Notes under the pieces: model-generated
The model's input: only the letters and a program-made list of their open reading frames with translations
Told to the model about the DNA's origin: nothing
Database searches by the model: none
In this document: positions 41,953-51,505 of the stretch, piece by piece
Layout: the number at the start of each line of letters is the position of its first letter
Numbering within the stretch: position 1 is the first letter of the stretch
Made by a program: the position numbers and the translations under genes
Assembly (NCBI GenBank): GCA_028285415.1
Contig: JANQPF010000009.1
Location: forward strand, 62,001-126,000
Origin: Pseudomonadales bacterium
Lineage (GTDB): Bacteria > Pseudomonadota > Gammaproteobacteria > Pseudomonadales > Azotimanducaceae
Direction of reading: 5' to 3'
DNA: 64,000 nt

Positions 41953-43263
41953 CTAGATCAGACCCAGCCCAACCAGCGTGCTGTAGGTCACGCTGGCAAG
42001 TACGGTAACAATGCAGAGCACCATGGCTGCGTTATACATCATCCGACGCGACCCGAGTGGCATATCGCTACCCAGATAACCCTCCCGGTTGTTGAGGACA
42101 AGCCAGCCGATGTAAGCAATGGGCAACAGGAAACCGCAGATGGCCGACGTCGGCAGAATGACGTACGGACCCATCGTCGTCCAGACGAACACCCCAAGCA
42201 CGGCTGGCGTCGGCAGGAGACATGACAGCCGGTACGCCAGAGAATCGTCGGCGAAGCCGAACATCTCTTTCGCCGCAGCCCCGCAGGTCAACATGTGCAT
42301 GAGCAGAGAACCGACAGCCATGCCGAGGACACCGAGCGGGAAGATCAGGCGCCCGGCGAGGTCTCCGAGACCGGCCGCTGCAAACATGGCGCCGGCCTGG
42401 GCCGGGCTCAATCGGCTCTGCACGGAGTCTTCGCTGCCGTACAGGCTGCCGGCGGCGGCCAGCGAGATGAGCGTAGTGACGAGCAGATAAGGAATGACAA
42501 GTCCCAGCACAATGTCATAGCGGGACAGCGTCCGGTCGTCCCGCCCCCAGCCCCGGTTCAACAACGTGTAGCCGTATACAAACGTCATATTGATACCCAC
42601 CGCCGTTCCCAACGCTGCCATCAAGGTGGTCACGCCGAAGGCATCGTCCGGCAGCGAGTGGGGCACGAGCCCCCAGAGCATTGCACCCCAATTGATCTGA
42701 TCCGCGAAGGCCGCCTGCAACACCACCCAGGCGAAGCTGACGATAACCAGACCGCTCAACACCTTGATACCGTTCTCGAAGAGCCTGACCGCACGTCCAC
42801 CGCGACTGTAACGCCACACCGTGAGCGCGCAGAGTGCCCAGACTGAAACCGCAAGTACGAACAGATACGCTTCCCGCTGCAGCGCTTCGTCTTCGCTTTT
42901 CAGATCAAATCCGACGGCCACGCTGATCGCCTCTTCGAGCATGCCGGCGCTCAGCGGATAGTGAGAAAAACCCCAGATGATCGAGGAGGCAAGCGCGGCA
43001 AGCGCCCAGAGCCAGGCGAGCGATACTGAAACATGCGAGCGCATGGCCTGGAACGGCCGCTCACCGGTCGACAGCGTTTGATGGGAAAGCGCAAAGAGCA
43101 TCACACAGCCGATCAATATCGCAACGGGCTGCACCCACAGGAATTCGTAACCAAACACCACGCCCAGCGTCAGCGACGTGATGGCGGAACCGCCCCCCAG
43201 GGTCATTGCGCCCTGCAGCCAGCCCGGTCCACCCGCGCGGACGTTCTCCCAGATTGAGCTCAC
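41953..43263 (-). CDS. Nramp-related membrane transporter lacking canonical metal motifs
   Basis: A 436-residue protein with about eleven hydrophobic spans and the Nramp-family opening GPGWLQGAMTLGGGSAITSLTLG. In genuine Nramp metal carriers the first helix reads DPGN and the sixth MPH (from memory). Here the first is GGGS, and the helix-six region reads GTAVGINMTFVYGYTLL without MPH, so the metal-coordinating residues look lost. With Gfo/Idh/MocA dehydrogenases on both sides (overlap of four bases upstream), the substrate is more likely an organic molecule such as a sugar derivative than a divalent metal (inference). Confidence 0.82.
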   Translation of the reverse strand: MSSIWENVRAGGPGWLQGAMTLGGGSAITSLTLGVVFGYEFLWVQPVAILIGCVMLFALSHQTLSTGERPFQAMRSHVSVSLAWLWALAALASSIIWGFSHYPLSAGMLEEAISVAVGFDLKSEDEALQREAYLFVLAVSVWALCALTVWRYSRGGRAVRLFENGIKVLSGLVIVSFAWVVLQAAFADQINWGAMLWGLVPHSLPDDAFGVTTLMAALGTAVGINMTFVYGYTLLNRGWGRDDRTLSRYDIVLGLVIPYLLVTTLISLAAAGSLYGSEDSVQSRLSPAQAGAMFAAAGLGDLAGRLIFPLGVLGMAVGSLLMHMLTCGAAAKEMFGFADDSLAYRLSCLLPTPAVLGVFVWTTMGPYVILPTSAICGFLLPIAYIGWLVLNNREGYLGSDMPLGSRRMMYNAAMVLCIVTVLASVTYSTLVGLGLI

Positions 43264-44399
43264 CGGTATGACGCATCCATGTCGATATGGACATCAATGT
43301 CCTGCGGGTCACGCAGCGAAGAAGCGGCCAGCCGCGCATCGAGCTGAGATTGATAACGCTCAGCATCCAGCGGTAAATCGATTCTCCGGTCGTCCCAGGC
43401 TGAGAGCAGAATCGCGTTTGCGAGCTCGATCGAACCCAGGCCTTCGGGCAGGGGTGTAGCCAGCGGGGTGTCGTCGAGGATGGCATCCACCACGTTCTGC
43501 AGGACACATGCATGCTGATTGAGATCGGGACCAACCGACACTTCACGCGTCTGGTAATCGGGCATCCCGAACATCTCTCTCGTCGTCGAACAATGCTCGG
43601 CAACGCTCTGGTCGGTCGAGTGAAGCGTGAGCTTGCTGCCGTCGAAGTGCAGCGCGCCGCGATCACCGACAATATCCAGCTGGTTCATGCCGGGCGCTTC
43701 GCCGGTGGAAGCCACCACCACCCCGCTCATGCCGTCCGGACCGGTGGTCATCGCGGTGACTTCGTCCTCAACGTCAATACTGTGGTACTTGCCAAAACGG
43801 ACGTCCGCCATCACGGATTCGGGCAAGCCCAGCACCCACTGCAGCACGTCGAGATTGTGAATGCACTGGTTCATCAATGCACCACCACCCTCTCCTGGCC
43901 AGGTACCGCGCCACCGACTGACAAGAAAGTAAACGTCGGGGCGATACCAGGCTGTCATCAACCAGCTGAAGCGCACAATCCGACCCAGCTCACCCCGAGC
44001 GACAACGTTTTTGATTTCTCGATATGCAGGGTGATAACGCTGGTTGAGCATAACCGCTGCTTTTACGCCACCCGGCACCGCATCAACCAGCTCCCGGGCG
44101 GCGGCCAGCGACATGGCAATCGGCTTCTCGATGACAAGGTGTTTTCCCGCGGCCAGAACGGCAACACTCGCATCCGCATGCGTCATTGTTGGCGTCGCGA
44201 CAATGACTGCATCGACCAGGTCCCCTGCGAGCAGGTCTTCTACGCTGGCAAAGCGCACGACGCCACCGGGCACCTCCGCATCTCCCTGGGTCACCACAGC
44301 CGTCAAACGTGCGCGGTCGACTTCGCCACCAGCCAGGGTTGCCGCGTGAGCACGCCCGATGTTGCCGTAGCCCACAATGCCGAATCGCACGTCAGCCAT
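43260..44399 (-). CDS. Gfo/Idh/MocA-family oxidoreductase
   Basis: A 379-residue dehydrogenase with a proper Rossmann start FGIVGYGNIGRAHAATLAGG, the EKP motif (KHLVIEKPIAMSL), and the catalytic GGALMNQCIHNLDVLQWVLG segment. It should oxidise or reduce a sugar or cyclitol with NAD(P)(H). Its start overlaps the end of the cytochrome fusion gene by eight bases, and its stop overlaps the Nramp-like start by four, so translation of the three is coupled. It is much more canonical than its paralogue at 40869-41942. Confidence 0.92.
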   Translation of the reverse strand: MADVRFGIVGYGNIGRAHAATLAGGEVDRARLTAVVTQGDAEVPGGVVRFASVEDLLAGDLVDAVIVATPTMTHADASVAVLAAGKHLVIEKPIAMSLAAARELVDAVPGGVKAAVMLNQRYHPAYREIKNVVARGELGRIVRFSWLMTAWYRPDVYFLVSRWRGTWPGEGGGALMNQCIHNLDVLQWVLGLPESVMADVRFGKYHSIDVEDEVTAMTTGPDGMSGVVVASTGEAPGMNQLDIVGDRGALHFDGSKLTLHSTDQSVAEHCSTTREMFGMPDYQTREVSVGPDLNQHACVLQNVVDAILDDTPLATPLPEGLGSIELANAILLSAWDDRRIDLPLDAERYQSQLDARLAASSLRDPQDIDVHIDMDASYR

Positions 44400-47199
44400 C
44401 GGGCACTCGCGGTACGGTCCGGTGGGTGCCGTCGTCGGCAGGAATCAACACGGCGGGTACCGACCCATCATCGGCAACGACAAACTCGAAACGAATCTGC
44501 CGTGGTTCGTAGAGGAAATGATCTTCTTTGAGCTCCTTCAGCGGTCCGCTGAAAATACCTGCATTGACCGAAAGGTCTGTACCGTCGTAGCTGAACACCG
44601 TCGGTGCGTCCGGACGGCCGAAGCCCCCGGTGTACTTGGTAAAGTGTGTATTGATATCGATCGTTTCGAGCTCGGTCACCGTCCAGAGCGCTGCGCGCCC
44701 CGCAGCAGCCTGCCGGATCTGCGTGACGAATTCCGGGTCAATGGCGCGGCCGGCATGCCCCCACGAGCGTCGTAAATAGGTCAACAGTCCGCTTGCGACC
44801 TCGTCATCGAATCCCGGAAAGTCTTGGTGCCCCGGCATGGCGGAGTTCCAGGTTCTGCCAGCTACCTCAATCGGACCTTGCAGACCGTGGAGCACAATAC
44901 GCGCCAGGCGTTCCGGCGCTTCGGTGACCCACGGCGAATCTGCCAGAGGTGGTCCCAGGTCACCGACGCCCGCGCCGTCGGCGCCATGGCAGTTGGCGCA
45001 GCTCGACGCATAAAACTTCTCTCCTTCGACCATCAACGCTGCCTGTCGGGGTGTGAGTGGTTTAGCATCCGCCGCCAGCGTATCACCCGGCCAGGTGAAG
45101 GCCCGTCGCGCTCGCGACACCGAGGGCCAGAGCGCTTCAACGTCTGTGTCGAAGAGCGCATGAGGTGCCTCGAGCAACACGCGCACGAACCCGGGCTCCC
45201 GTGTGGTCTCGAACAAACCACGCAGCAGCGCCTGCTGCACCCAGATGTCTTGTTCAGGTTGGCTGCCAATCAGGTCCAGCATCGGCGTTGCACCCGGGCC
45301 CTCAGCGCGCAGATACTGCTGGGCGAGGAGCGCCAGATAGCCCGTTGCCGCCTCACGCTCACCCGTCCACACCTCCCCTTCAATCAGCTGACGCACAAGA
45401 TCAACCTCACGTCCTCGCACCGCCGCCTGAACAAAGGAGCGCACATGTACATCATCAAGATGCGCCAGGAGCGCGCCGCGGACAGCGGCGAGCACATTAT
45501 CCTCATCGATTTGATGACGAAGCGCCGCGAGCACGTAGAGGTACGTTCGCGATGCCGGTTCGACGTTCGTCATGAGGGCAAGCAGATCGTCAGCCTTCAA
45601 CAGATGCCCACCCGCAAGCAGCGCCGCTTCACCAAGCACCCCTTCCCGTGCAAGCGCAGCCTGCACGACGCCGGCGCTGAGCCCGCCGCGGCCCGCCAAC
45701 GTCCAGAGACCGTGGACCGCAGCTCGGAGATCTCCCTGGCGCACCAGTGATGCCAACCGCTCATCGACATCCCCGGCTTTACTCCGCAAAAGCAGCCGTT
45801 GTGCGGTTGCCCGCCGCCAGATGTCGGGCGCACTGAGCTGCTCTATCAAAGCGCCTGCATCCAGCGTCCGCCACGCCGGCAGCGCCGAAGCGCCATCGAC
45901 ACCGTCGCTGACCACACGCCAGATGCGTCCCATGCCAAGCGGCCGGTCGAGGCCGCGCTCGAGCACCTGAGCCTTGAGCTCATCGGACAGGTAAATGTGG
46001 TCCTGAATGACCCCACGGTAGAAATCGATGACGTACAGCGCGCCATCCGGTCCGTTCATGACGTCCACAGGCCGGAAACGCTCGTCCGTCGACGCCAGGA
46101 AATCCCGCTGACCCCAGCGTTCGTCGGGGTAGAGCTGCTGATCCGCAACGATGCCCACACCCGCTTCGCGCAGAGCAAACGCCACCACGAGATTGGCAGC
46201 GGGCTCGGCCACGAACACATCCGGCGCTTTTGAACCCAATGCATCACCGCGGTGGACCACCATGCCGCTGGCAGAGGTGGCGTTACGGAGCCTGCCGTCT
46301 TCACGCAGCACCCCCGGCAGATAGGCACGATTGACCCCGGGGTTCACGCGCACGGAAAACACCTCGTTAGCCGGACTGATGCGCGTATTCAAACCGGGCG
46401 CACCCGGGTTTCCGGCGGCCACCACCGCCTGGGCGTCATAGTAATCACCCAGGAGTAAGTTCGAGTTCGTGTTGTAGAAGAGACGGCCCAGGTCATCCTG
46501 CGTGATGCCCCATTGCCCTCTGAAACTCGTCGGCTCCTCCCGCAGTTCACCGTCCACCAGCTGCAAACGCCGCGCAGACTTGGCGCTGTAGATCCAGTTG
46601 TCCAAACCGACCAGGAGGCCGTTCTCCGCATGTTCCACCGATCCCTGATGCTCGCCGTACACGCCCAGGAACTGCCTCGCGCCGCAATCGATGTCGCGCG
46701 ACCAGCCGGAAGCTGACGGGCACAGCCAAAGCTTGCCCATTTCCGCAACGAGCAGCCCGTCGTTTACGATGCGTAACGCCCTGGGCAGAACCAGACCGTC
46801 CAGCACAACCTCCCGCTCATCGAACCTGCCGTCACCGTCCGTATCCGTCAGCCGCGCAACGGCGCCAATGGGTTCCTCTTCCCCAGTGCCGTCCACGTCC
46901 GGCATGTAAGCGCGCATCTCCGCCACGTACAAACGGCTATCTTCATCCCAATCGGCTGCCACCGGGTCTTCAATGAGCGGTTCTGCTGCGGCAAGTTCGA
47001 TACGAAAACCGGGCGCAATCACAAACGTCTCGAGCGCCTCGTCCGGCATGAGAATCGGTGCCGGCGGCGTCTCGAGCGTTTGATAGAAGGGACGATCCTC
47101 CTGCAGCGCTTCGTCCGGAACGACAGGGGCGTCAACTTGGTCAGAACACGCCGAAAAAAAGAGAAGCGCGATACTTATGACAAGTGCACGCACCTCCAT
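44392..47199 (-). CDS. Lipoprotein dehydrogenase/HEAT-repeat/cytochrome c fusion (PVC type)
   Basis: About 935 residues from ATG 47199 (a TTG directly before is possible). Lipobox LFFSACSD near residue 20. Then a beta-propeller 'membrane-bound dehydrogenase' domain to about residue 410 (FRIELAAAEPLIEDPVAADWDE, VARLTDTDGDGRFDE), HEAT-like helices to about 690 (ISAPDIWRRATAQRLLLRS...), and a cytochrome c domain with CANCHGADG and likely Met ligand in SAMPGHQDF. About 130 residues follow the haem domain. This architecture is a hallmark of planctomycetes, verrucomicrobia and some marine gammaproteobacteria; it would oxidise a sugar or related alcohol in the periplasm and pass electrons to haem. 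Confidence 0.9.
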   Translation of the reverse strand: MEVRALVISIALLFFSACSDQVDAPVVPDEALQEDRPFYQTLETPPAPILMPDEALETFVIAPGFRIELAAAEPLIEDPVAADWDEDSRLYVAEMRAYMPDVDGTGEEEPIGAVARLTDTDGDGRFDEREVVLDGLVLPRALRIVNDGLLVAEMGKLWLCPSASGWSRDIDCGARQFLGVYGEHQGSVEHAENGLLVGLDNWIYSAKSARRLQLVDGELREEPTSFRGQWGITQDDLGRLFYNTNSNLLLGDYYDAQAVVAAGNPGAPGLNTRISPANEVFSVRVNPGVNRAYLPGVLREDGRLRNATSASGMVVHRGDALGSKAPDVFVAEPAANLVVAFALREAGVGIVADQQLYPDERWGQRDFLASTDERFRPVDVMNGPDGALYVIDFYRGVIQDHIYLSDELKAQVLERGLDRPLGMGRIWRVVSDGVDGASALPAWRTLDAGALIEQLSAPDIWRRATAQRLLLRSKAGDVDERLASLVRQGDLRAAVHGLWTLAGRGGLSAGVVQAALAREGVLGEAALLAGGHLLKADDLLALMTNVEPASRTYLYVLAALRHQIDEDNVLAAVRGALLAHLDDVHVRSFVQAAVRGREVDLVRQLIEGEVWTGEREAATGYLALLAQQYLRAEGPGATPMLDLIGSQPEQDIWVQQALLRGLFETTREPGFVRVLLEAPHALFDTDVEALWPSVSRARRAFTWPGDTLAADAKPLTPRQAALMVEGEKFYASSCANCHGADGAGVGDLGPPLADSPWVTEAPERLARIVLHGLQGPIEVAGRTWNSAMPGHQDFPGFDDEVASGLLTYLRRSWGHAGRAIDPEFVTQIRQAAAGRAALWTVTELETIDINTHFTKYTGGFGRPDAPTVFSYDGTDLSVNAGIFSGPLKELKEDHFLYEPRQIRFEFVVADDGSVPAVLIPADDGTHRTVPRVPDG

Positions 47200-48152
47200 C
47201 AATAAGTCATCTGCTCGAGATAGGCAAAAGCCCGCCGGGCAGTACGCATGGGCTCTGGCGGACCGTCGCGTTCCACAAAGTAGTATTCGGTGCCTGCTTC
47301 TTTCGCCGCGCTGACGAAGGCGGGAAAATCGATATTGCCATAGCCGACGTCCGCAAAGTCCTTGTCGTCATCAATGTCCTTGAGATGGCAGCTGGGAAAA
47401 CGTCCGGGATGGGCCGACAAATACTCGAGCGGATCCCGGCCGCCCTTGACAACCCAGTAGACGTCCAGCTGGTACGCCATGAGCTCCGGCTCGATGGTTT
47501 CCAGCATGAGATCGTAGGGCACCACGCCATCAACCGCTTTGAACTCCCAGTCGTGGTTGTGGTAACCAAACTGCACGCCAGCTCCGGCACAGATTTCGCC
47601 GGCCCGACGCAGGAGATCAATGCTCTGCTCCACCTGGTCGAGCGTCGTGAAGTTTTCCGGCATCAAGGCTGGCAGGACCAGGTGCTTCTGTCCCAGCACC
47701 TCGGTCACTTCCAGACCCCAGCGCACGTTGTCGAGGAGGTAATCGGGCCCGGCATGAGTGAGGAACGTAGCCCGCTGCTCACCTCCGGTCATCGCGGCGA
47801 AGCCATCGGGTAACTTGGGCGAGACCCGGCCAACCGGCGCTTGCAACCCGTTGGTCTCGAGAAGCTCCGCTACCAGCGACACCGGCCGGCCAAGAAAACC
47901 GAGCGCGGAGAATTCGACCTGACGGTAGCCAATGGCCGCGACCTGAGCGAGCGCCCCCTCGAAATCGGCCATGAGGAGCGGCGTGATGGTCGAGAGCTGC
48001 AGACCAAAATCCGTGAGCTTACGACGACCGGCCGTGCCGTCAGCCGCGGCACCCGACATCTCAGCGCCTTCGTCCTGCGCCGGCGCGCAGCCCGCTGTCC
48101 AGGCTGCCAGCGCGCCAAGCGGCAGCGCAGACAACACGTCCCGTCGTTTCAA
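47199..48152 (-). CDS. Secreted sugar phosphate isomerase/epimerase-like TIM barrel
   Basis: A 317-residue xylose-isomerase-like barrel. The N-terminus MKRRDVLSALPLGALAAWTAGC has a KRR start and a lipobox (TAGC), so the protein is an exported lipoprotein rather than cytoplasmic. Metal-site segments are FGYHNHDWEFK, LDVYWVVKGG and PSCHLKDIDDD, plus a Glu near YRQVEFSAL. Stop and next start overlap (TGATG). The exported TIM barrel together with the dehydrogenase-cytochrome fusion indicates sugar processing outside the cytoplasm before uptake by the Nramp-like carrier (inference). Confidence 0.9.
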   Translation of the reverse strand: MKRRDVLSALPLGALAAWTAGCAPAQDEGAEMSGAAADGTAGRRKLTDFGLQLSTITPLLMADFEGALAQVAAIGYRQVEFSALGFLGRPVSLVAELLETNGLQAPVGRVSPKLPDGFAAMTGGEQRATFLTHAGPDYLLDNVRWGLEVTEVLGQKHLVLPALMPENFTTLDQVEQSIDLLRRAGEICAGAGVQFGYHNHDWEFKAVDGVVPYDLMLETIEPELMAYQLDVYWVVKGGRDPLEYLSAHPGRFPSCHLKDIDDDKDFADVGYGNIDFPAFVSAAKEAGTEYYFVERDGPPEPMRTARRAFAYLEQMTY

Positions 48153-48210
48153 ATGCCGCCCCCTGTTCTCCCCGGAAACTCAAACCCCACCGACCTCAGG
48201 CGTCAGCAGG

Positions 48211-49839
48211 TCATCCCGCCATCTGCGCAAACTCCACTTCGGGAAATCCGGCATCAGCGGATTCGCGCAGTTTGTCGTAGTACACGTTGGCGCCGCCAAA
48301 ATAGATCAGCACACGCGGATTCCGATTCTCGAGGTTGGCCCCCATCATCCAGGAGTGCACCTTGTCCCCCTGCGCCATCAGCGTCTGCTCGTGGATCTCG
48401 GCCACGTGCGCAGTCCACTCTTCTTCTGCCTGCTGGATCGGCTCGCAGAGATCGAGGTCTTCGCTCTCCATTTTATTGAGACAATCGACGATGTATTTGA
48501 TGTTCTCCTCGATCGAAGTCGGCAGATTCGCAAACGGCGCCTGCGGGCCGGTGATCATGAAGAGATTGGGGAAGTCCGCCACGAACACGCCCATGATGGA
48601 GGACGACTCGGTATCCCACTTGTCTCTGAGGAGGAGGCCATTGCGTCCGCGTATTGGCAGCGCTTCCTGCGCGCCGGTGTATGCCTGGAAGCCGGTTGCC
48701 AGCACAATGATGTCGAACTCGTACTCGTTCTCAGTGGTGCGGATGCCGGTTTCGGTGATCTCCACGATGGGTTCACGCTCGCCGATGTCGACGAGCTTCA
48801 CGTTGTCGCGGTTGTAGGCTTCGAAGTAACCATGGTCGAGCGGCGGACGCTTGGCGAAGAACGGGTAGCCTTTCGGAGTCAGCATTTCCTGAATCTCGGG
48901 GTCCTTGACCTTTTCCTTCATTTTGCTGACGACAAAGTCACCCGCCACCTTGTTGGACTCGGGATTGCTCAGGAGATCATCGAAGGTCTCGAATACGAAG
49001 CGGAAGCTGCCACGCGGCCAATGCTCCTCGAGGATGGCCTGTACCTCTTCCGGCGGCGTCTCCTCGATGGTGCGCCCGACCGGGCTGTCGAACGCCATGC
49101 CAAAGACGTGGTTGCGGCACTTGGCGATGATCTCGTCGTAGTGTGCCTTGATGTCCTCTTCCCACTCCTCCGTCATCGGCTGCTGCACGGCGGGCATGAC
49201 AAAGTTGGCGGTGCGCTGAAAAACGGTGACGTTGGCCGCCGTCTCCGCCACGACCGGCAGCATCTGCACCGTCGTTGCTCCCGAGCCGATGATGCCGACC
49301 CGTTTGCCGGCATAGTCCAGGCCTTCCTCCGGCCAGCGAGCCGAATGGAAGAGCGGCCCTTTGAAATTATCCATCCCTTTGATATCCGGGATGACAGGCT
49401 CGGAGATCATGCCCATGGCGCTCACGAGATATTTGCAGGTAAACGCTTCGCCGGCTGCCGTCTTGATCTGCCACAGCCCGCTGTCTTCCTGAAAGTCCGC
49501 GCTGACAATTTCCGTGTTCAGCTGGATGTGAGGCCACATGTCACAGCGGTCCGCCACGAAGTGCATGTAGCTCAGGTTCTCTTCCCACCCGGGGTAACGA
49601 ACCGTCCACTTCCACTCCTGCAGGAGTTCCTTGGAAAAGGTCAGGCAGTAGTAGTAACACTCACTGTCCGATGCAGCACCCGGATAGCGGTTCCAGGTCC
49701 ATGTGCCGCCAATGTCCGAAGCTTTGTCGAACACCTGTATCGAAAGACCCGCCTCGCGGATGTAGTGAATCAGTCCCAGGCCGGCAAATCCGGCACCAAT
49801 GGCAATGACGTCGTAGTCGGGTTGTTGCTGCGCACCCAT
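48211..49839 (-). CDS. Flavin monooxygenase, Baeyer-Villiger type
   Basis: A 542-residue flavoprotein: FAD motif IAIGAGFAGLGLIHYIREAG, type I BVMO fingerprint FKGPLFHSARWP (FxGxxxHxxxW, about residue 155), NADP motif GIIGSGATTVQMLP, and YRDNVKLVDIGE/IVLATGFQAYTGA. It would insert oxygen next to a ketone, giving an ester or lactone (family knowledge). Ribosome site GGGAGGAAAAC before ATG 49839. The esterases at 1-2 kb are too far to be linked. It lies downstream of the LLM oxidoreductase and TetR genes on the same strand, and 58 bases upstream of the sugar operon. Confidence 0.92.
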   Translation of the reverse strand: MGAQQQPDYDVIAIGAGFAGLGLIHYIREAGLSIQVFDKASDIGGTWTWNRYPGAASDSECYYYCLTFSKELLQEWKWTVRYPGWEENLSYMHFVADRCDMWPHIQLNTEIVSADFQEDSGLWQIKTAAGEAFTCKYLVSAMGMISEPVIPDIKGMDNFKGPLFHSARWPEEGLDYAGKRVGIIGSGATTVQMLPVVAETAANVTVFQRTANFVMPAVQQPMTEEWEEDIKAHYDEIIAKCRNHVFGMAFDSPVGRTIEETPPEEVQAILEEHWPRGSFRFVFETFDDLLSNPESNKVAGDFVVSKMKEKVKDPEIQEMLTPKGYPFFAKRPPLDHGYFEAYNRDNVKLVDIGEREPIVEITETGIRTTENEYEFDIIVLATGFQAYTGAQEALPIRGRNGLLLRDKWDTESSSIMGVFVADFPNLFMITGPQAPFANLPTSIEENIKYIVDCLNKMESEDLDLCEPIQQAEEEWTAHVAEIHEQTLMAQGDKVHSWMMGANLENRNPRVLIYFGGANVYYDKLRESADAGFPEVEFAQMAG

Positions 49840-49939
49840 CGTTTTCCTCCCATTCGAATGTCCGTAGAGTAACTAAGAACGTCCGGCTTGAACAAATCCC
49901 GGTTCAAGAGGTTTCGACAAGATCGGGACTGATCGCCAG

Positions 49940-50794
49940 TCAGGCGATGACCTCTTCAGCCAGCTTCTGTATGCCTTCAACGGGGTTTTCACCCAGCGCA
50001 AAGATGGGTACCACCAGGCGGTGCGCGCCGGCTTCCGCCATGACTTCCACCGCCTCTTTGCCGCCGCGGCCCGGCCACATGGTGGTGATCTCGATGTCGT
50101 CGAAATCCCGGTCATGCGCATCACAGGCAGCGCGCAGCTTGTCGAGCGCTGCTTTCAGCTCAGCCGGATCCGCGATGGGGGCATACCAGCCGTCACCGTG
50201 CCTGGCGATCCGTTCGTAGATTTTGCCGGCCGCGCCACCCATGACCACGGGCACGTGCGGTTTCTGCACAGGCAACGGATAACTCTTGAAGCCGCTCCAG
50301 TTGATGAAGTCGCTCTGGTGCTCCACCACTTCGCCGCTCCAGACTTTTTTCATGGCAACGACATAGTCGTCGAAGCGGGCGCCGCGACGCTCGAACGGAA
50401 CGCCCAGCGCCTCGAATTCCTCGCGCAGCCAGCCAATCCCTACGCCCAGCATGAAGCGACCGTTGGAAATGAAGTCGAGACTCGCGGCCTGCTTCGCCAT
50501 GTATAGCGGATTGACCTGGGACAGAATGTTGACCCCGGTACCCAGACGCAGGGTTTTGGTCGACGCCGCCACCGCTGTCAGGGCAAGCAACGGATCAACG
50601 AACGGGGACTCCGGTGCTGCCCCCATTTTGCCGCTTGCGTCATATGGATACTTCGACTCGTAGTCGAGCGGCACGATGACGTGCTCGAACGTCCAGACGG
50701 ACTCATAGCCCGCGTGCTCCGCAAGCTGCGCGAGACCCACCATCTGATCTACGGATTCGACGCCAATGTTCACGGGTATCAGTCCAAACTTCAT
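49940..50794 (-). CDS. LLM-class flavin/F420-dependent oxidoreductase
   Basis: A 284-residue TIM-barrel protein of the luciferase-like monooxygenase class, MKFGLIPVNIGVESVDQMVGLAQLAEHAGYESVWTFEHVIVP. FISNGRFMLGVGIGWLREEFEALGVPFERRGARFDDYV is the family signature loop (short: GVGIGWLREEF). Members use FMNH2 or F420H2; for a gammaproteobacterium reduced FMN or unknown use is more cautious. I start at ATG 50794 (AAGGAG five bases away), not the GTG at 50800. It is the first gene after TetR on the strand leading to the BVMO gene and may share its pathway. Confidence 0.9.
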   Translation of the reverse strand: MKFGLIPVNIGVESVDQMVGLAQLAEHAGYESVWTFEHVIVPLDYESKYPYDASGKMGAAPESPFVDPLLALTAVAASTKTLRLGTGVNILSQVNPLYMAKQAASLDFISNGRFMLGVGIGWLREEFEALGVPFERRGARFDDYVVAMKKVWSGEVVEHQSDFINWSGFKSYPLPVQKPHVPVVMGGAAGKIYERIARHGDGWYAPIADPAELKAALDKLRAACDAHDRDFDDIEITTMWPGRGGKEAVEVMAEAGAHRLVVPIFALGENPVEGIQKLAEEVIA

Positions 50795-50849
50795 GGTCAC
50801 TCCTTACTCAATACAGTGCTGATCAATCGGTACGTGTTCGAGGGTATCT

Positions 50850-51422
50850 CTACTTGCTGACGGAGTCTTTCAAATAACGGCTGAATGCCCGGCCAATTTC
50901 ATCGGCCGAGTAGTCCCCTTCCGCCGAAAACCAGAGCTGGGCGTGGTTACCCGCACCGAGGATCATCAATCGGAGCAGGTGCTTGTCGACCCAGGGCTGC
51001 AGCGGCAGGCGTTCGACCAGGTCGCGGATGTTGGCTTCGAAGAGGTCACGAAAGGCAACCAGCTTCTTGCGGTGCTTCGGCACTTCGTCCGGCATGACCT
51101 TGAAGATCACCCGCGTGTAGGCGCTCTCTTCCGTGACGGCCAGGACCAACGCCGCCATCCCGGCCTCGAGCTGGTCCCAGGGGTCGTCGAGCGGCTCAAC
51201 CGCCGCCTCGAATTCGGCCGTAATCTGCTCGACGCCGGCCTGATAAATCGCCAGCAGCAGGTCGTCCTTGGACGGAAAGTGGTAGTAAATCGAGCCGGGC
51301 AGCATGCCTACCGCGCGGGCGATGTCCCGCATGCTGGTTGCTCTGAAGCCCTGCACGGCAAATCGGTGCGCCGCCGCCTCGAGCAGGGCTTCGTTACGAC
51401 TGTTGGATCTCTGTGCTTTCAC
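50850..51422 (-). CDS. TetR-family regulator
   Basis: About 190 residues from GTG 51422 (MKAQRSNSRNEALLEAAAHRF). HTH: GFRATSMRDIARAVGMLPGSIYYHFPSKDDLL. The longer frame upstream to 51476 crosses its own operators and is rejected. Two CAAACA-N2-TGTTTG palindromes at 51450-51487 lie between it and the divergent P450 gene, so it most likely represses P450 transcription and its own. Strong A/T-rich operator with an inducer, probably the P450 substrate (inference). Confidence 0.9.
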   Translation of the reverse strand: MKAQRSNSRNEALLEAAAHRFAVQGFRATSMRDIARAVGMLPGSIYYHFPSKDDLLLAIYQAGVEQITAEFEAAVEPLDDPWDQLEAGMAALVLAVTEESAYTRVIFKVMPDEVPKHRKKLVAFRDLFEANIRDLVERLPLQPWVDKHLLRLMILGAGNHAQLWFSAEGDYSADEIGRAFSRYLKDSVSK

Positions 51423-51449
51423 ATGGCGAGTGTATACCACTTGACTAAC

Positions 51450-51487
51450 CAAACAAATGTTTGGTTTACTAGACAAACACTTGTTTG
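51450..51487. promoter_or_regulatory. Paired TetR operators before the P450 gene
   Basis: CAAACA-AA-TGTTTG at 51450-51463 and CAAACA-CT-TGTTTG at 51474-51487, 24 bases from start to start, with matching flanking GG at the right ends. They lie in the 83-base divergent space between TetR (start 51422) and P450 (start 51506). The regular pairing fits two TetR dimers. Confidence 0.82.
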
Positions 51488-51505
51488 GTTATGAGCTGAG
51501 ATATC

